From Gordionus sp. m RMFG-2023 (lineage: Eukaryota > Nematomorpha > Gordioida > Chordodea > Parachordodidae), in the NCBI RefSeq assembly GCF_954871325.1, contig NC_088778.1, positions 10,859,882 to 10,923,881 of the forward strand: DNA of 64,000 nucleotides. The letters run 5' to 3'. The notes below the pieces were generated by a model. It did not search any database and was not told the DNA's origin. It saw nothing but the letters and a program-made list of their open reading frames with translations. The translations under genes were made by a program, and so were the position numbers. Below, one piece after another: positions 11,201 through 26,200 of the stretch (its first letter is position 1; every line of letters begins with the position of its first letter).

Positions 11201-14200
11201 AGAACTGGGAAATTTTATCACATTTCTTATAAAAGTATCAATATTTTCATTTTCCTTAAGAATAATATTTTTCAACCATTAGCGCCATCTACTTTTTTTC
11301 AATTTTTGGTAAAAATGTAAATTTCGGAAAAGTCGATGGCGTCGCCAAGGTTTTGACATCGTATATATATTTATAAAAGGTGTCTAAATAAAAAGCAAAA
11401 AATAAATTTCGAAAACAAACTCCCCTTTTTGCTTAAAAATACAGGTGAAGCAAGATAGGTAAACCGGAAGTTAAAGACTCAAATTGGCGCCAATTTCTAT
11501 TGTTTTTTATATTGTACATTTTTTTACTGTAAATAGTTTTTGAGATATAAGCATTTTAAAAATTTTACAGATTCCAAAATAGCTCTTTTTTGCACTTTTG
11601 GTATATCACGGGAACCAGGTGTGCTAGCGAGCTAAAATAAACGGCTTTCTCATTTATATATCTATCTAAATAATTCCAGAAATTTTTAACAATTTTAAAA
11701 GGGGTCGGCCGAAAATGATCGATTTGACATGGAATGGCCCAAAAACGAAGTTTGTTTTGTACTAAATATTGTGAAAAATATTATTTAGAGTTTCATTTAA
11801 AAACATTATCAATTTTTTAATATAACATTATATTAAATTACAAGATAGAATCTACAAAAATGATTTTTTTTTATTTTGGCAGTATATAAAAGATAAATTG
11901 AATCCTATATCACAACCCATCATTATAAATATATAGCATAAAGATCCAATAATATAAATATTTATTCATTACAATACATATTAGCCCGATTTATTTTAAA
12001 AAACGGGTAAGATCCAAAATAATATTATGTAAGCCTTGAGATTGGGGAACTGGAAGTCAAAACCTTTCTACAATCTATGTACAAAATCTCCAGGCCTATC
12101 CGTTTTTAAAAATAAGCCTGAGTCGAACTTTTTAGCAATTTTTGATTTGCAAATCTGAAAGATCAAACAGGAGACAAAAATAATTTTATTTGAAAAATTA
12201 GCCCTTTGTAGAATCAATGCTTTAAATTGATAATCTTTGATTTTATTAAATTTGTCAATAAAATATTAATAAATGAGTCTTTGTTTCTGTTAATTAGTCA
12301 AATGATCCTATCTTAAAATCATTTGTTATTTTGAAAGAACTTGTTAAGTTTCTTTTACTTAAAATAATATATTTTTAAAGGTTAAATTGTTATTTTTAGT
12401 TAAAGAATTAAACAGATTTTATTTTATACCGAAAGGTCAATTATATTTCTTTTTGTATTTTTTTCATTAAATGTACATATGTAAATTGATAATTAAAATA
12501 ATGTATATATATAGTGGACGATTTTGTAATAAAAAAAAAGATAAAATGTTTTGAAAATAAATTTTTAAAATATAAAGTCAAAAAATAAAATAATTTGTAA
12601 ATTAAACTTAAAAATTTTTAAGTTAATACAATGCCTTCCATAATTTAATAGTTTCTTTATTATACTGCTTTTTAATTTAAATTACAGATAAATGAATCAA
12701 TAAAATTTTTTATCGCATTTTTTTATTTTCTTTATTTTTAATTATATAACGAAGAACTTTTTTGTAACTGTTACATGTTCTAAATAAAGATAACATAACC
12801 GTTATTTAAGTGACGATGGTAACTTAGCCTTATATTTCATAACGATAACCTTAAACTTTTATTAAGTAACATGCCCAAATCTCGTTGTGTGCTTATGAAT
12901 CTCATAGATACATATTATTAAGCATTGATTACTTGGTTGGATTTACTATTATCCTGTAATATTTTAATGTTTATCAGAATTCTCACTATCACAAATTATA
13001 TCATCAATATTTTCATTAACCTGACTATTAAATCTTTGTAAATACGGGCAAATTAAGACAATATGTCTTAATTCTAATTGTGAAACTTTCTTCAAGGTCA
13101 GAAACCTTAAATATTTATTTCATCAAAATTCTTCGATATTGCACATTCGTTTTAATATCTCTCTTCACGAAAAATCTTATGGTTGTTAGATTAAACTATT
13201 TATAACTTGAGCTTGTAGGGCAAAATGCTCTAAAAATATAGAGTAATCGGATCTTCGACTGTTCATCACTATACATCCTCCTTATTAGACTTATTCGAGT
13301 TTTTAGCATTTTATTTTGTATCCAGGTGTTATCTGGCAGCTTTAAATCAGGAATATTTTATTTGTCATTTTTATAGCTCTATTTCGAATGGAGGTGAAGG
13401 TTATAAAAGATATAGAAGACTTGGCATCTTCAATCATTTTCCAAGCCAATAAATCTTCTTTTTTGTTAGAAGATATAATGAAAGCTGCCCCATTATTTTA
13501 AAAAAATATAAGCAGATTAAACGCTTTAAATTTGGTTAACTTCTCAATTAATGATTTAGCCACAGATAAAGTTGGTTTTAGCCTTATAGAGGTAGGGATA
13601 AGATCCCTTTATCTACGGTCTTTATCACGTGCTCACCACCTTGTTTTACCTACTTTCTTTGGAGACTTAGCAGCCTCCATTAGCCATATAAATCATTTAC
13701 GCCAAGATCAGCTGCTGTCTTGTACTCTCTATTTACAAACTAGTAGTTTGTGACCTATCTTCATTTTTTAATATTAATTGCTAATTTTAAATAGAACATC
13801 ATTAATAACTTATTAACGGTTGTCTTTGACATAAAATTATTAGAGAGCTTACTCCCTTGGATTTTGATTTATCGGAAAGTTTCAGCTTGCCTTTTCTACT
13901 TTTGCTCCTGAAAATAGTCTTTTCTAAATGGTGTCGAAATATTTAATCATTTTTTTACTGTATTATATCAAGGAAATTCCCATTTTTACATTTTCAATTT
14001 CAAATTTGATAAGTGTTTCATTGTGTGATCCTCTGTATGATTTGTTTACCTAATCTCAAATATGCATATTGTTACATGGATATTATTGCATTTATTATTT
14101 TAAAGCTAAATAAATCCTATTTAAATAATAAATAAAAAATAATGTATATAAATATAAATATAAATCAAATAAAACTTGACTTTCATTTAAATGGATACGC

Positions 14201-17200
14201 ATTTTTTTTGAAAAAAACTCATAAAATAACAATATCTAAATGATAATCCTCAAAAATTATATGAATATAATTCTAAATGCTAAAAAAAGATATGATAACT
14301 TGAACGGCCTCTTTTTTTCATTTTTATAGTGATCGGCCTCAAAAATCGAAATTTTCTCTCGTGAGCAAAATGCCCACTTGGTCTTATGGCCAGTCCACCT
14401 TTGGATATTAGACATGCCTCTAACCCTTGAGTGGTTGATGAAGTGGAAAAAAATAAAAAAGTGATTGGGAAGAGGATTGGCCAAAAAAACAAGCGGGCAT
14501 TATGCCCACGAGGCAGCTAGAAGAAAAAAGAAGTCAATCAGATAAAAGAGGAGTATAGTAATTAATGTCTACTAAACTTTTTATAAAAATTGAAGGTGGT
14601 ATTAATTCCAAAAAATTGTTTATTTTTATCTAAAAGTATAATCTTTGTACGTGTATAATGAAGGCCGATAAAGTTAAAAATACGTTATTTTTGCCTTTGA
14701 CCCTTTATATCTCCAAAAATTTATATGTTATGGAGGTTAAATTTCGGTCTTGGTTATATTAACCTTAAAAATAATGTGGGTCAGCCGATGAATTGAGAAT
14801 ACTGAGGATATGAGGACTGGGGAGATTAATAATATAAAAGAAATACTAGTAATAAATTCATGATTATGTGTCAAAGCTAGAAAGCGCTGACACGTTTACA
14901 CTGGCCTCTATGTTCAGTATGTATAATTTTATATGCGTAATGAGTACGATTTTATATGTGTAAATATTGACATGCTTTAGACAAAGGTATAAGAAAAAAT
15001 AAAACCATGTTAAGGTCATTTATAGAAAAATCGACTAAAAATGAAATTTTTGATCACAATAAAAAAGAAGTATGAAGGTTATATAGAGTCGTAAATAATT
15101 ATCAAATTTTAAAGTTCTAGCTCAAACGGATGGAGTTATGAGCTTACAAAGTAAAATACAGTTGCAATCTAGAGTATAATATCAAATTCAAATTAGTGTT
15201 ACTTGATTTGAGGATTTTTAAAAACGGCTTACTCAATATTTTATCCAGGAAAATATTATGAAAGCCTGAAGATTTTGTCACACAAAGGTTTGGACATCTA
15301 TTAGCGAAATCTCGAAACTTGGGCAATATTTTTCAGGTTAAAAGCCGCTTTTAAAAATCGGCTCAAATCGACGTATAATAACACTAGTCCAAATGTATGA
15401 TGTCGTCGGTATAGAATTGGAGTGCTCCACTCGACATTTTCAAAATTTTTGAGTTAGAAGTGGATAATAACTTATTTATTCCCAATATATATAAAAATAA
15501 AAACTAGATTAAGAATATTAATTTTTGCCAAAGTTATTGTCAAAATTGATCAATAACTTTTTCCTATTTTATTTTAAACTTTATGTTGATTTTCTCATTT
15601 TAAATATTCAAATTTTTTGAGTTAGAGGCGGATAATAACTTATTTATTCCCAGTATATATAAAAATAAAAACTAGATTAAAAAATATTAATTTTTGCCTT
15701 TCCTATATTTTATTTTAAACTTTAATGTTGATTTTCTCATTTTAAATATTTGTGCAAGTGAAGCACTCCAATTCTAGACCGACGATATATAATTTTGTAG
15801 CCCTTAAAATTCTCTTTAAAAAAATTTTAAAAAAAATTATTTAGTGTCGATGTATATTCAGTATAACAAAAATTAGAATAAAAATATTTAAGTAAGAATT
15901 GTTATATTTGAATATTTATATATTGTAAAGGTTAATATTTTAAAAGGTTACGTTATTTGAATAATATATTATTATAACTTTCTTACATTTCATATTATCT
16001 TATGGAGGTCAGTGTAATTGCATATTAGTAGAAGTTAAATGACATAATTATAAAATACTATATATATTTAGGAAACAATTTTAAAATAAATAATCTATTG
16101 TTTTGACTAAAAAATGGCGACGAGGTAAAAAAAAAATATAAGTCGCGCGGTTTCGGTCTTCGGTCAAGTTTAATAATATATAGAAATATAAAATTTTTTC
16201 TGTTTATAAAAAAAATAATAATATATTTTAGAAATTATAGATAAAATAATTTTACAGGACTTTGAAAAAGAAGATTGTTCCATCGATGATTACATTGATT
16301 ATATAAAATACATACTGAATGTGAAAATAATTCCTCAAACTGACGCCACTTTAAAAAAATTATTTATAGCTTATGGAGGAATAAACATTATAACTGATAT
16401 CAAAAAATTATTCTTTCCTAGGAAAATAGAGGAGGTAGGATGGATTGACATATACAAAATTGCTACAACTGTATAAAAATGAAAGAACTATCTTGGCATC
16501 TAGAATTGAGTTCATTAGATAAGTCGCGGGCCTACTGAATCCGTAATGAGCTATTTAAAAAATATAAAGAAGCTAGCCCGAAGATGCGAATTTGAAGATA
16601 ATGTAAAACTAAGAATTCGTGATCAATTAATCGCCGGACTAAAGATGTAACAACTAGATAAAGAACTACGTTTAAGATATCCTGACACTAAAGACGAAGA
16701 CCAACAGTTGTAGAATTGGTTTTAGCGATGGAACGGGCTGACTTAGAAATATAATACTACTGAAATGGTATATAAAATCAAAGAGACGAATAAACATAAT
16801 GATGATAATAATCGGATAAATCAACATGATAAAAATAATCGGCAGTATAATAATGATGATAAACGGCACTATCAAAAGGATAATAAAGCATATGTAAAAA
16901 GAGAACTAGTGCCAGGATATAATAACTACCACATCTGTAATCAGTTTCATGCTATTAGAAATTGTCCCGCCTACGGAAAATTGTGCAGCAAATGTAGGAA
17001 ACCAAACCTATGTTGTAGAGCTAAAGAAAAGATTTACGGTACAAATTATTAAAATGGAATATGATACGGGTTCGGCAGTAACAATTATTAATGAAATAAA
17101 ATCAAGGCCAAAACTTAGAAGGGCTAAAGCACCAACTAATGATAATGGTAACGTGAATATTGACAAACTATATAAAGAATTTGCTACGGTGTTTGATAAT

Positions 17201-20200
17201 AAATTAGGATTAATAAAAAATGCCGAACCAGTAAAACTACAATTAGAAGAAAATACAAAACCAATGCACTGTCAGCTAGAAGAGTACCGTTGCCTTTAAA
17301 ATTAGAAATTGAAAATGAACTGAAACGTTTGGAAGAGAGAGATTTCCAAGAAAAATATTTCTTACCCTGTCCTCACAAGGATTGATTTTGATTAAAATGT
17401 GAATTTTTGCTCTAAAAAATGAACAAAATTTTGCATAAAAGTGTTATATAATTTATACATGTAGGCCTAATATTTATCAAGTAATTACACCGAGATTGCA
17501 CCTTTAATATACGTTGAGAGGCCATAACTCCGGATCCATTTAAGCTAAGAGTTTTAAAATTTTGATTTATATTAATATTTGTACAACATAATCAATGTAC
17601 CAAATTTCATTAATTTAATAAAGGTCTTTAAAGAAAACCCGTCGAAGGCTGGGTAAAATAAGTAATATAAACGAGAATCCCCCCCCCCCATAAAAATGAA
17701 GCCGCTAGAAAAATTTGCCCAAGAGGCCAAAGCATGCCGCCCCCCCCCCCAGGAGGAGCATAACTCATCTTAAATTTTTGTATTAAACAAAAAAACTTAT
17801 GAGAATTTTTGTAAAGAATGTCAAAAATGCCTTAAAAATATTCTATTTCATATTTTTGCTTTATAAATCTAAACAAAAATTTTATTTATTATATTTGAAT
17901 ATTAGAAATTTGTTTACAAATAATGTATTTTTTTTAAAAAAATTTGAAAATTAAAATGTGCGTTTTGCCTCAAAAAATTAACAAAATTTTGCATAAACAT
18001 AGTTAGAATAAAATAGGCGGTTAATGAAAAAACTTGGTCAAAATATCGACAAGCTTTTTTGAGGTAATAATTTAAAAATTTAAGATGTTGATTAGTATGC
18101 CTCGTATACCACTCAATAGTTATAAAAAATTAGCGAGTATTTAATTGGGACCAAATTGATCGTTATTTATGCTAGTTTTTTTAAGGATTATATCTGGAAA
18201 ATAAAAAAAATTCTCTAAAAATTACCCAACCCTTTCGAATTTGTATGACGGCTCTGATATAAAAAAATTGCTGAAGAAGGATAGAAGTATCAATACGATT
18301 ATCGGAAGCATCTGAAGGAATATTGTATGGCTGGGCTAAAAAAATATTCATATATTAGAAAAATTTAATGCATAGCATAGAATTTATTATGGAGTGTAAG
18401 AAAATGTGATTTTGTTATTTTTTGTAATGGCAGCCCTTCCTAACTAGCGCAATAAAGCTTATATAAATATTTATAATTTTAAACATGCAATCAAGTGTTA
18501 AAAATTAAATAAAAAATTATTATAAATAATCGGAATCAGCGACAAATGTAATATGATTGGTATTAAATCACATTTATTGAATCTTACAATAATTTTGAAG
18601 TTAAAATTTTCTTGAAATAAAAAAAAATAACTTCTTCTCGCGATCTAGAGGGTGGTTGAGAATTTTGACCTTGTCCAGTCCTGACTCTAGTATGTGATGG
18701 ACCATTACGATAAAACCCTATAAATTTCAAAATAAATGCATTTACAAATCATATAAATTTTATATTATATATTTATTAAAATAAAAAATTATAATTAACC
18801 TCTGTTTTGTAAACCGCCTCCAAAGAATAAATTGAAAATGTCTTCTCCACTCATCTCGGCTATAAACAATAATATATTAAATAAAATTGTTTGAAAATCC
18901 AAAGCTGAAAATATTACTTTCAAAAATAAAATTATAAATATATAATGCTAAAATTAAGAAATAAACAAATTATACATCTATAAAAACCCAAATCCAACAA
19001 GAAACCCCAACCCTTAGTTGGATTGGGAAATCGTTATATTTTCTTATTTTTGAGGTGGGTTAAGTCGAGATTTTTTTTCGATGGATCTGGAAATATTTTT
19101 TTTTACAATTTTAAATAGGATATTAATAATAGTGTTGTTAAAAAGCCGAATTTTATCGGCTACAACCTCGAGGTAGGTGCCGAAAATTTGGCTTAAACCT
19201 CGAGGTCGGAGCTGAAAATTTGGCTCAAGCTCAAGCCGGCTCGAGTCTAATTTTGAGCCAAAATTTATTTTATTTATATATTTTAAAAGAATATTTAAAT
19301 TGTTTTAAGTTCTAACCACCATCTTTCAATCGTTTTAGTTGATTATCTATATTTACCTATTAGTTTACATTTTATTGTAAAGATCACTTTATCATTTTTA
19401 AAAACATTTGTTAGGTTAATTTATGCTTTAATAAGAATAAAAAAATAGAAAATATATAGTAAAATTTAATCAGATTAACACTATCAGAGGTGATACTCTT
19501 CTTCAAATAAAATATATAATTTTAAATAAAATTTTCTAAATTATATCTGAATAATTCACATTACTATAGAATTTGTTTATTCACTGTATTGGATTTATGT
19601 AAATTTCTATCTTCAATCAACAAGGATTTAACCATATAATATATATATTCTGTCCCTTGTGAGAAAATCCTTTAGTTGAGCCACATCAGGGGTTCCAGAA
19701 CTCTTAGGTAGCTTACGTGCTTATTTTTAAGTACAAATATAAATATATTTTAAAATTCTTCCACTCAGTCTAATACTTGGTTTTGGATAATTTTATGAAT
19801 AATATTTTAATTTTTAAAATAACTTATATATTTTAAGAAAATATTAAAAGCACAAAAGCATCGAAGATTAATTTTTCTTTAGTGCCGTTTCATCTATTTC
19901 TTTAATATATTTTACATAATAATTGAATCAGGTAAAGAATGCTTGTTTATAAATTATAAATATAATACGAAAGTAGCAGGGATATTACCTCAATTCATAC
20001 ATAATTAGTCACATAATAATAAAAATAGGAGGCGCTAATGTGAATTATTTAGATGTAATTATGAAAATTTTAATATATATTTTATTTGAATAAAAGTATC
20101 ACCTCTGATAGTGTTAATCTGATTAAATTTTACTATATATTTTCTATTTTTTTATTCTTATTAAAGTATAAATTAACCTATCAAATGTTTTTAAAAATGA

Positions 20201-23200
20201 TAAAGTGATCTTTACAATAAAATGTAAACTAATAGAGAAATATAGATAATCAACTAAAACGATTGAAAGATGGTAGTTAGAACTTAAAACAACAATTTAA
20301 AAATACCGGGCCGGTACTGAATATATAAAGCACGGATTAAATATGTTAGAGATATTTATTTTTGTCCATTTATTTAAAAAAAATTCAAAATATTTTAAAA
20401 ATAACTATTATGACAATTGTCACTTATCTAGGTTACATCTTCACTAAAGTTTTAATTAAACATGTTAGAAATATTTATTTTTGTCCATTTACGTCAAAAA
20501 ATTCAAAAAACTTTAAAAATAACTATTATGACAATTGTCACATAACTAGGGTACATCTTCACTAAAGTTTTAATTAAACATGTTAGAAATATTTATTTTT
20601 GTCCATTTACGTCAAAAAAATTCAAAAAACTTTAAAAATAAATTATGACAATTGTCACTTATCTAGGGTACATCTTCACTAAAGTTCTAATTAAACATGT
20701 TAGAAATATATATTTTTACCCATAAGTCAAAAAAATTCAAAAAATTTTAAAAATAACGATAATGATAATTGTCACTTATCTAGGGTACATCTTCACTAAA
20801 TTTTTAATTAAACATGTTTGCAATACTTATTTTTGTCACTTAGCGTCAAAAAAATTAAATACGTTTAAAAATACCGATATAATTATCATATTTCCAAAGA
20901 ACATCTTCATTTAAATTATAATCATATATTACACTCTTATGAAAAAAAATTTCAAAAATGTTAAAAAAATGAACATGACATCTATCACATTAAAATTTAA
21001 CCTTAAAACGATCGTATAAAATAACATAAAAAAGTTTAATATAAATATTTAAATTATTTAGAAAAAACTACCTCATTTAACAGCCTTAAAAATTAGATAA
21101 TTTTATAAAAATGATAAAAATAAATAAAAGATTTCACCTAAAAGATTGTTTATTTATAATAAAATGCAAGAGATTTAAATTCAATCAAAAATTATTTTCA
21201 TAAATATTTTGAAAATCTTTAATGTTATTGTAGTCATTTTTATTTATTAAAAACATCATATCATTTTTTTCATAATATAATATAAATTTCATTTCATATA
21301 AATAAAAAATATTAAATCAAATCATATGCTTTTTTGTTGATAATAAAATATTATAAAAAAGTGATTTTACTAAAATAACACGAATTTGAGATTTTTATTA
21401 TATTCTTTTAAAATATATAAATAAAATAAATTTTGGCTCAAAATTAGACTCGAGCCAACTCCTGAGCCGGCTTGAACTTGAGCCAAATTTTCAGCTCCGA
21501 CCTCAAGATTTAAGCCAAATTTTCAGCTCCGACCTCGAGGTTTAAGCCAAAATTTTCGGCTCCGACCTCGAGGTTTGAGCCAATTGTTCGCCTCAAAAAC
21601 TGGCTGAGTTTACGGCTAAGCCGGCTTGGTTCAGCCGTTTAACAACACTAATTAATAAATCATAATTTGAAGGTTTATTATTCTAGAATACCATTTTTTT
21701 ATATTAGATTTTTGGGTCAGTTACGAATTTAGGACAATTTTATCTTAAAAGTTTGGTTACCTTTAATGAATATGTTAAAAAAACTGTGTTGAATAAATTT
21801 CGAAATATATTTTAAATATTATACATGGAATTTGTAATTTAAACAGTGAAATCAGGGAAATTTTGAAAAAAAAAAAGAATACAAATACGTTTTCAAAAAA
21901 TGAATTTTAAATATAAATCTAAATATACCTAAAAATATTTCAAAAAAAGTATTTAAACAAAAATACTTTGGCTTATACTTTTTACAAGTCAATATTTAGT
22001 ATACCACTCAATTTTTTTTTACCTAAAGATATTTTTACTAAAAACCATTTTTTGAAATTATCGAATATTTATAGTAGTAAAAACATTAGAAATAATATAT
22101 TTATTGTTGCAGCAGTGGAATATCACACCACAAGTTGTTATGTAATAATTGCAACCAGAGTTGGGTATTACCGCAAATACTTGTCTCTAAGTTTTATATC
22201 TTGTACTCAGTATTTTCTTGATAATTTTATATAAATATATATGCATTTAAGATACATTATTCCCAATGGAATCTTGTATCTTATTCATTTTCTTGACATA
22301 AGATACAAATATTTTTTTAATATTCTTCTTGAAAAATTTAATAATATAAATATAACCTTTTTTTGTGGGTTTTTTATTTTCATTATTATTCTTTCCTATC
22401 GTCAAATTTTTAAAATTTCTTTAAAAATTATAGTACAACAAAAATTAACTTAAAAATCTACAATTTAATCAAGATAGATAAATAACAACAAAACAAAAAA
22501 TGAACATCAGATTAGTGTGATATCGGATTGGTAATTAGCCGATATCAATTTAATATTAGCAAAATTGGATTGGCCTACAAAAAATGGTATCGGTATTACC
22601 CCTAGATATTTTATAAATAAAATTTTTTTAATATATTAACTAATATATTTTTTTTAAATAGAGGCCCGGGAAATATTTTGGGGACCATTTGTGAGGTCAA
22701 AAATTATATTCGAGAAGCCAGGTTTGGGGTCTATTTAAGGAGGGGGTCCTCCTGGGGCTTGGAAAGCCTAAATCATCAGAAATGTTATGGGAGGCAGTAG
22801 GTAATAAGTTGAAGGTTTCATGCAAAACGTGGAATAGCCTATAAGATTGCGTGATTACAATGCTTAAATATAAACCACATTTAAATGTGTTATCTGGAAA
22901 AAATGTAGCAACTTAGGGAGGTATAGATATTATTTACATTTATGGATGTACCGATATTTTTTATTGGATCGGTTCGATATCTCACTCATTTTAAAATATT
23001 GGTTATCGGCCAATATTATAAAATTATCCGATCCGATAAAATATGGCATTTTTAGCAAAAATAAAATGTTATAAATATTTTTAAAAAAGTTTTATCTAAA
23101 ATTTATTTTTATAAATAAAATCGAAATCCATTTTTATGTTTATTTTTCTAATAATAATAATTAATTAATAAACATTCTGAACAAAGAGGTAAATCTGGCA

Positions 23201-26200
23201 CTATCAATTCAAAGCATCAATAAAGAAATAAATGGAGAAAATTATCCATTAGAATAGTAATTCAATTTGTAGAATTACTTAAAAAGAGCATGCTAGTCAT
23301 GGTGAGTATGATAAAGGTGTCCAAACTATGAAAGATGCTATGCACAATCATCTTACTAAACGTTTTTCGTATATTTATAATCAAAAAAATACTTCATAGC
23401 AACAATTTTGGATCCCCAATTTACAATCTTTTTTTCAATTCAATCAAAGACAAAAGCTACTTCCAAAATGCTTTGACAGTAATCCCTGTGAGAAAATTGA
23501 ATTATCCAGCCTAGGTAAAGAATTAAATCTATTTAATAAATTTTTTAAATTTTAATTTAAACAATTTAGAAAATGATAATTAAAATATGGAGATAGAAAA
23601 AATTCCCAACATCAGCAATAGATTCAAATCATATTTAGTTTGTGAAAACTATCTCAATGAACCAGTATTCAAAGCATTAAATGATAATACCCCTGCTGAT
23701 CCATTGAAATATTGGGCTGTGACTTGCCATATAAAACCAACTCTATCTAAATTTGCTCGTCAATATTAAGCAATATTGCCAAGCATCTCTTCAGAATCTG
23801 TTTTTAGTGAAGCTGGTGATATTGACAGTTATCAGCGCCTTAACCATTGATAAATTGGAAATTTTGGTATTTTTAAAAAGAAATCTTCGATATATTAATT
23901 TTAAATATTATTTCAAATTCATTATATATTTGTTTATTTATTATGTAAATAGATTAATCTTATTACTTTTTATATAAATTGATTTATCAAAAAATATTTT
24001 ATATACTTTTAGAATTAGAAATCCGGCCCGAACGGGCTTCGGGCCGGGCCTAACATTTTTTAAGAAAATTCGGGCCGGGCAGGGTCGGGCTTTAATATTT
24101 TTTAAAATTAGTCTAAATTTATCAATTTTATGTTGAATTTTTTATGTAAAATAAAAATATGTGATTTTATTTATAGAAAGTAGACGCCATATAACATATA
24201 TCGTTTATTTTTAGTAATTATAAGAATTAATTTCTATATTTAAATAAATTCGGGCTGGGCCGGCAAAATTTTTTAAAAAAATTTCGGGTTCGGGCCGGGC
24301 AAAACTTTATAAAAAAAATTCGGGCTGGGCCGGGCTTGAAAAATTAGGCCCGATGCAGATCACTATTTAGAATTGCAATTATGACAGCTCATTATAATAT
24401 ATTTAAATGACATATGTTATGGTATAGTTAAATTATAGAACTAATACCAATAAAAAGTATATTAAAAATTAAAACCATTGGTATCTATATAGAATACAAA
24501 ATTAGATATGATATCGGATAGGTAATCGGCCGATATCAATTTAATATAGGGAATATCGGATCGGCCTCCTATTGGTATACCCAAACTTAAATTGATGAGT
24601 ACTGTAAGTTTTAAGCCAGGTAGAAATCCCATAGACAATTATGAGGACAAAGTACATTTTATAGAAGATTAATGCCCATAATTTGTGGCTAAGAGCAGTG
24701 TTGTTAAAATAGCGCGCTACATAGCGTGCTACTTTTTTTAGAAAATAGCGATAGCGGTAGCTCGCTACTAATTTAGAAAGTTTTCAATTTTACATAATAA
24801 ATACATCTAAAAATTATTAAAATATATTTTTTATTAAATCTAAAATTATAATTCTTTTATTTAATTTAATTTTGAAATTTATATTTAAAAATATACGTTA
24901 TAAATCTAGTTATTAAAAATGTGTGAGATTGTTGAAGATGCGAAATTTCTTTGGAAAATGAGAAAAATATAGATTATCCTTTCCCAAAATTCAAAAAATA
25001 CTTTAACCTTGAAGATAAAATTACTACTGGATATCGGGTTCGATGCAAGATGTGTCGCAAAATTTTATCCTCAAATCATACAAGCAGCTTTAATTTGAAA
25101 AAACATTTAAAGGTAATATATTAAACAAATTTTAACAATGTGTAGGCTAATCCTTAATTTTTAAAATAAATTATCAAAGACCAATCATTTTTTTTTATAT
25201 ATTCATAAATTTTATCTAAATTATTTAAAACATTTTAAAATAGTTATTTCAATCATTTTTATATACTTATCTCCTACATAATTTTTATTCTAAGTATTAC
25301 TGTTATAATTTTAGATGTTCATACCTCAAATTATAAAGAGATTGAAAAATTTCTCAAAGGTTTTGAGGTAATGGAAGAAGATACATCCACTTCCAAATCA
25401 AATTTAATTCAAACAAAATTAAGCAATTTGGATTCATCAACACCAGGTGTATCTCAAAAATGACTGACAAAGTCATAATAAACTTTATAATAGATACTCA
25501 ACCATTTTCCTTGGTGGATAATGGTTCTTTTATAAAGATGATAAACATTTCTTCTCCACGTACCAAGATATTTTGCCGGCAGACATTGATGGCAAGAATT
25601 TTGGATAACTTTAAAATGAAAGAATCTTTAATATTAAATCTATCAGATGTCTCCTACATCTGTACAACAGCAGATTGCTGGACGCACAATAGAAGGTAAA
25701 AATGTTTATTTTCTGATTTATATGATATTCATATTTTTAGAGCTTATTTAGGAGTGACCGCACATTGGATTGATCTAAAAAATCTTAAACGAAAATCTAT
25801 AGCATTAGCTCTAAAAAGAATAATTGGCTATCAGACTTATGACATTCTAGCATATATTATTTCAGAAATAGAACAAGGTATGTAAGATGATTACAGATAA
25901 TGGGTCTAATTTCGTGAAGGCTTTCAGGTTTTAAATTTATTATAATTATTTTATAATATGATATAAATATAGAATATTTGGTGAAGATAATAACAATACT
26001 TGTAAATGACAACGAAATGTTATTATTATTAAAGTGCAATAATAAATAAATTATATATATATATGTAACAAATTATAATCATTTTATACCAATATTTTAT
26101 TTGTGGAAATAAAGTTACGTAAAAAATATTTTAAAAAAAAATCAAAATAGCTTAAAAAGTAGCTAATAGCGCGCTACTCATTTGAAAAAAATAGCGGTAG

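Larger units (their letters stand above)
19130..21650. mobile_element. Non-autonomous hAT, CTCGAGG/AGCCGG subterminal family
   Basis: The element has TAGTGTTGTTAAAAAGCCG and CAGCCGTTTAACAACACTA ends and a perfect 8-bp duplication, ATTAATAA, at 19122-19129 and 21651-21658. Subterminal arrays repeat AACCTCGAGGT and GAGCCGGCTC. The interior holds a hairpin-forming inverted repeat (19290-19495 against 20095-20292) and a tandem array at 20340-20900. No transposase is visible in 2521 bp. It sits in intron 4 of the J-protein gene. Confidence 0.88.
22945..24585 (+). mobile_element. hAT element, ATCGGATCGG family
   Basis: The ends GGATGTACCGATATTTT and GGCCTCCTATTGGTATACC are inverted relative to each other. 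Subterminal GATCGG/ATCGGCCGAT motifs crowd both sides. It contains a transposase C-terminal remnant and a nested GGGCCGGGCC-family element (24017-24366). The 8-bp flanks are not convincing, so the edges are approximate. Confidence 0.7.

Noticed and set aside
14257-14492. Overlapping minus-strand frames with a hydrophobic start ([14 protein letters not shown]), considered as the missing membrane exon
   Set aside because: They lie in a repeat-like end region with inverted GGGCAT motifs, and splice phase with exon 6 is not supported.
16672-16875. Isoleucine-rich minus-strand frame
   Set aside because: Antisense shadow of the gypsy gag region.
21968-22453. Two consecutive plus-strand frames suggesting a membrane protein
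   Set aside because: Hydrophobicity is expected from T-rich codons; no family pattern and not a plausible exon on the host gene's strand.
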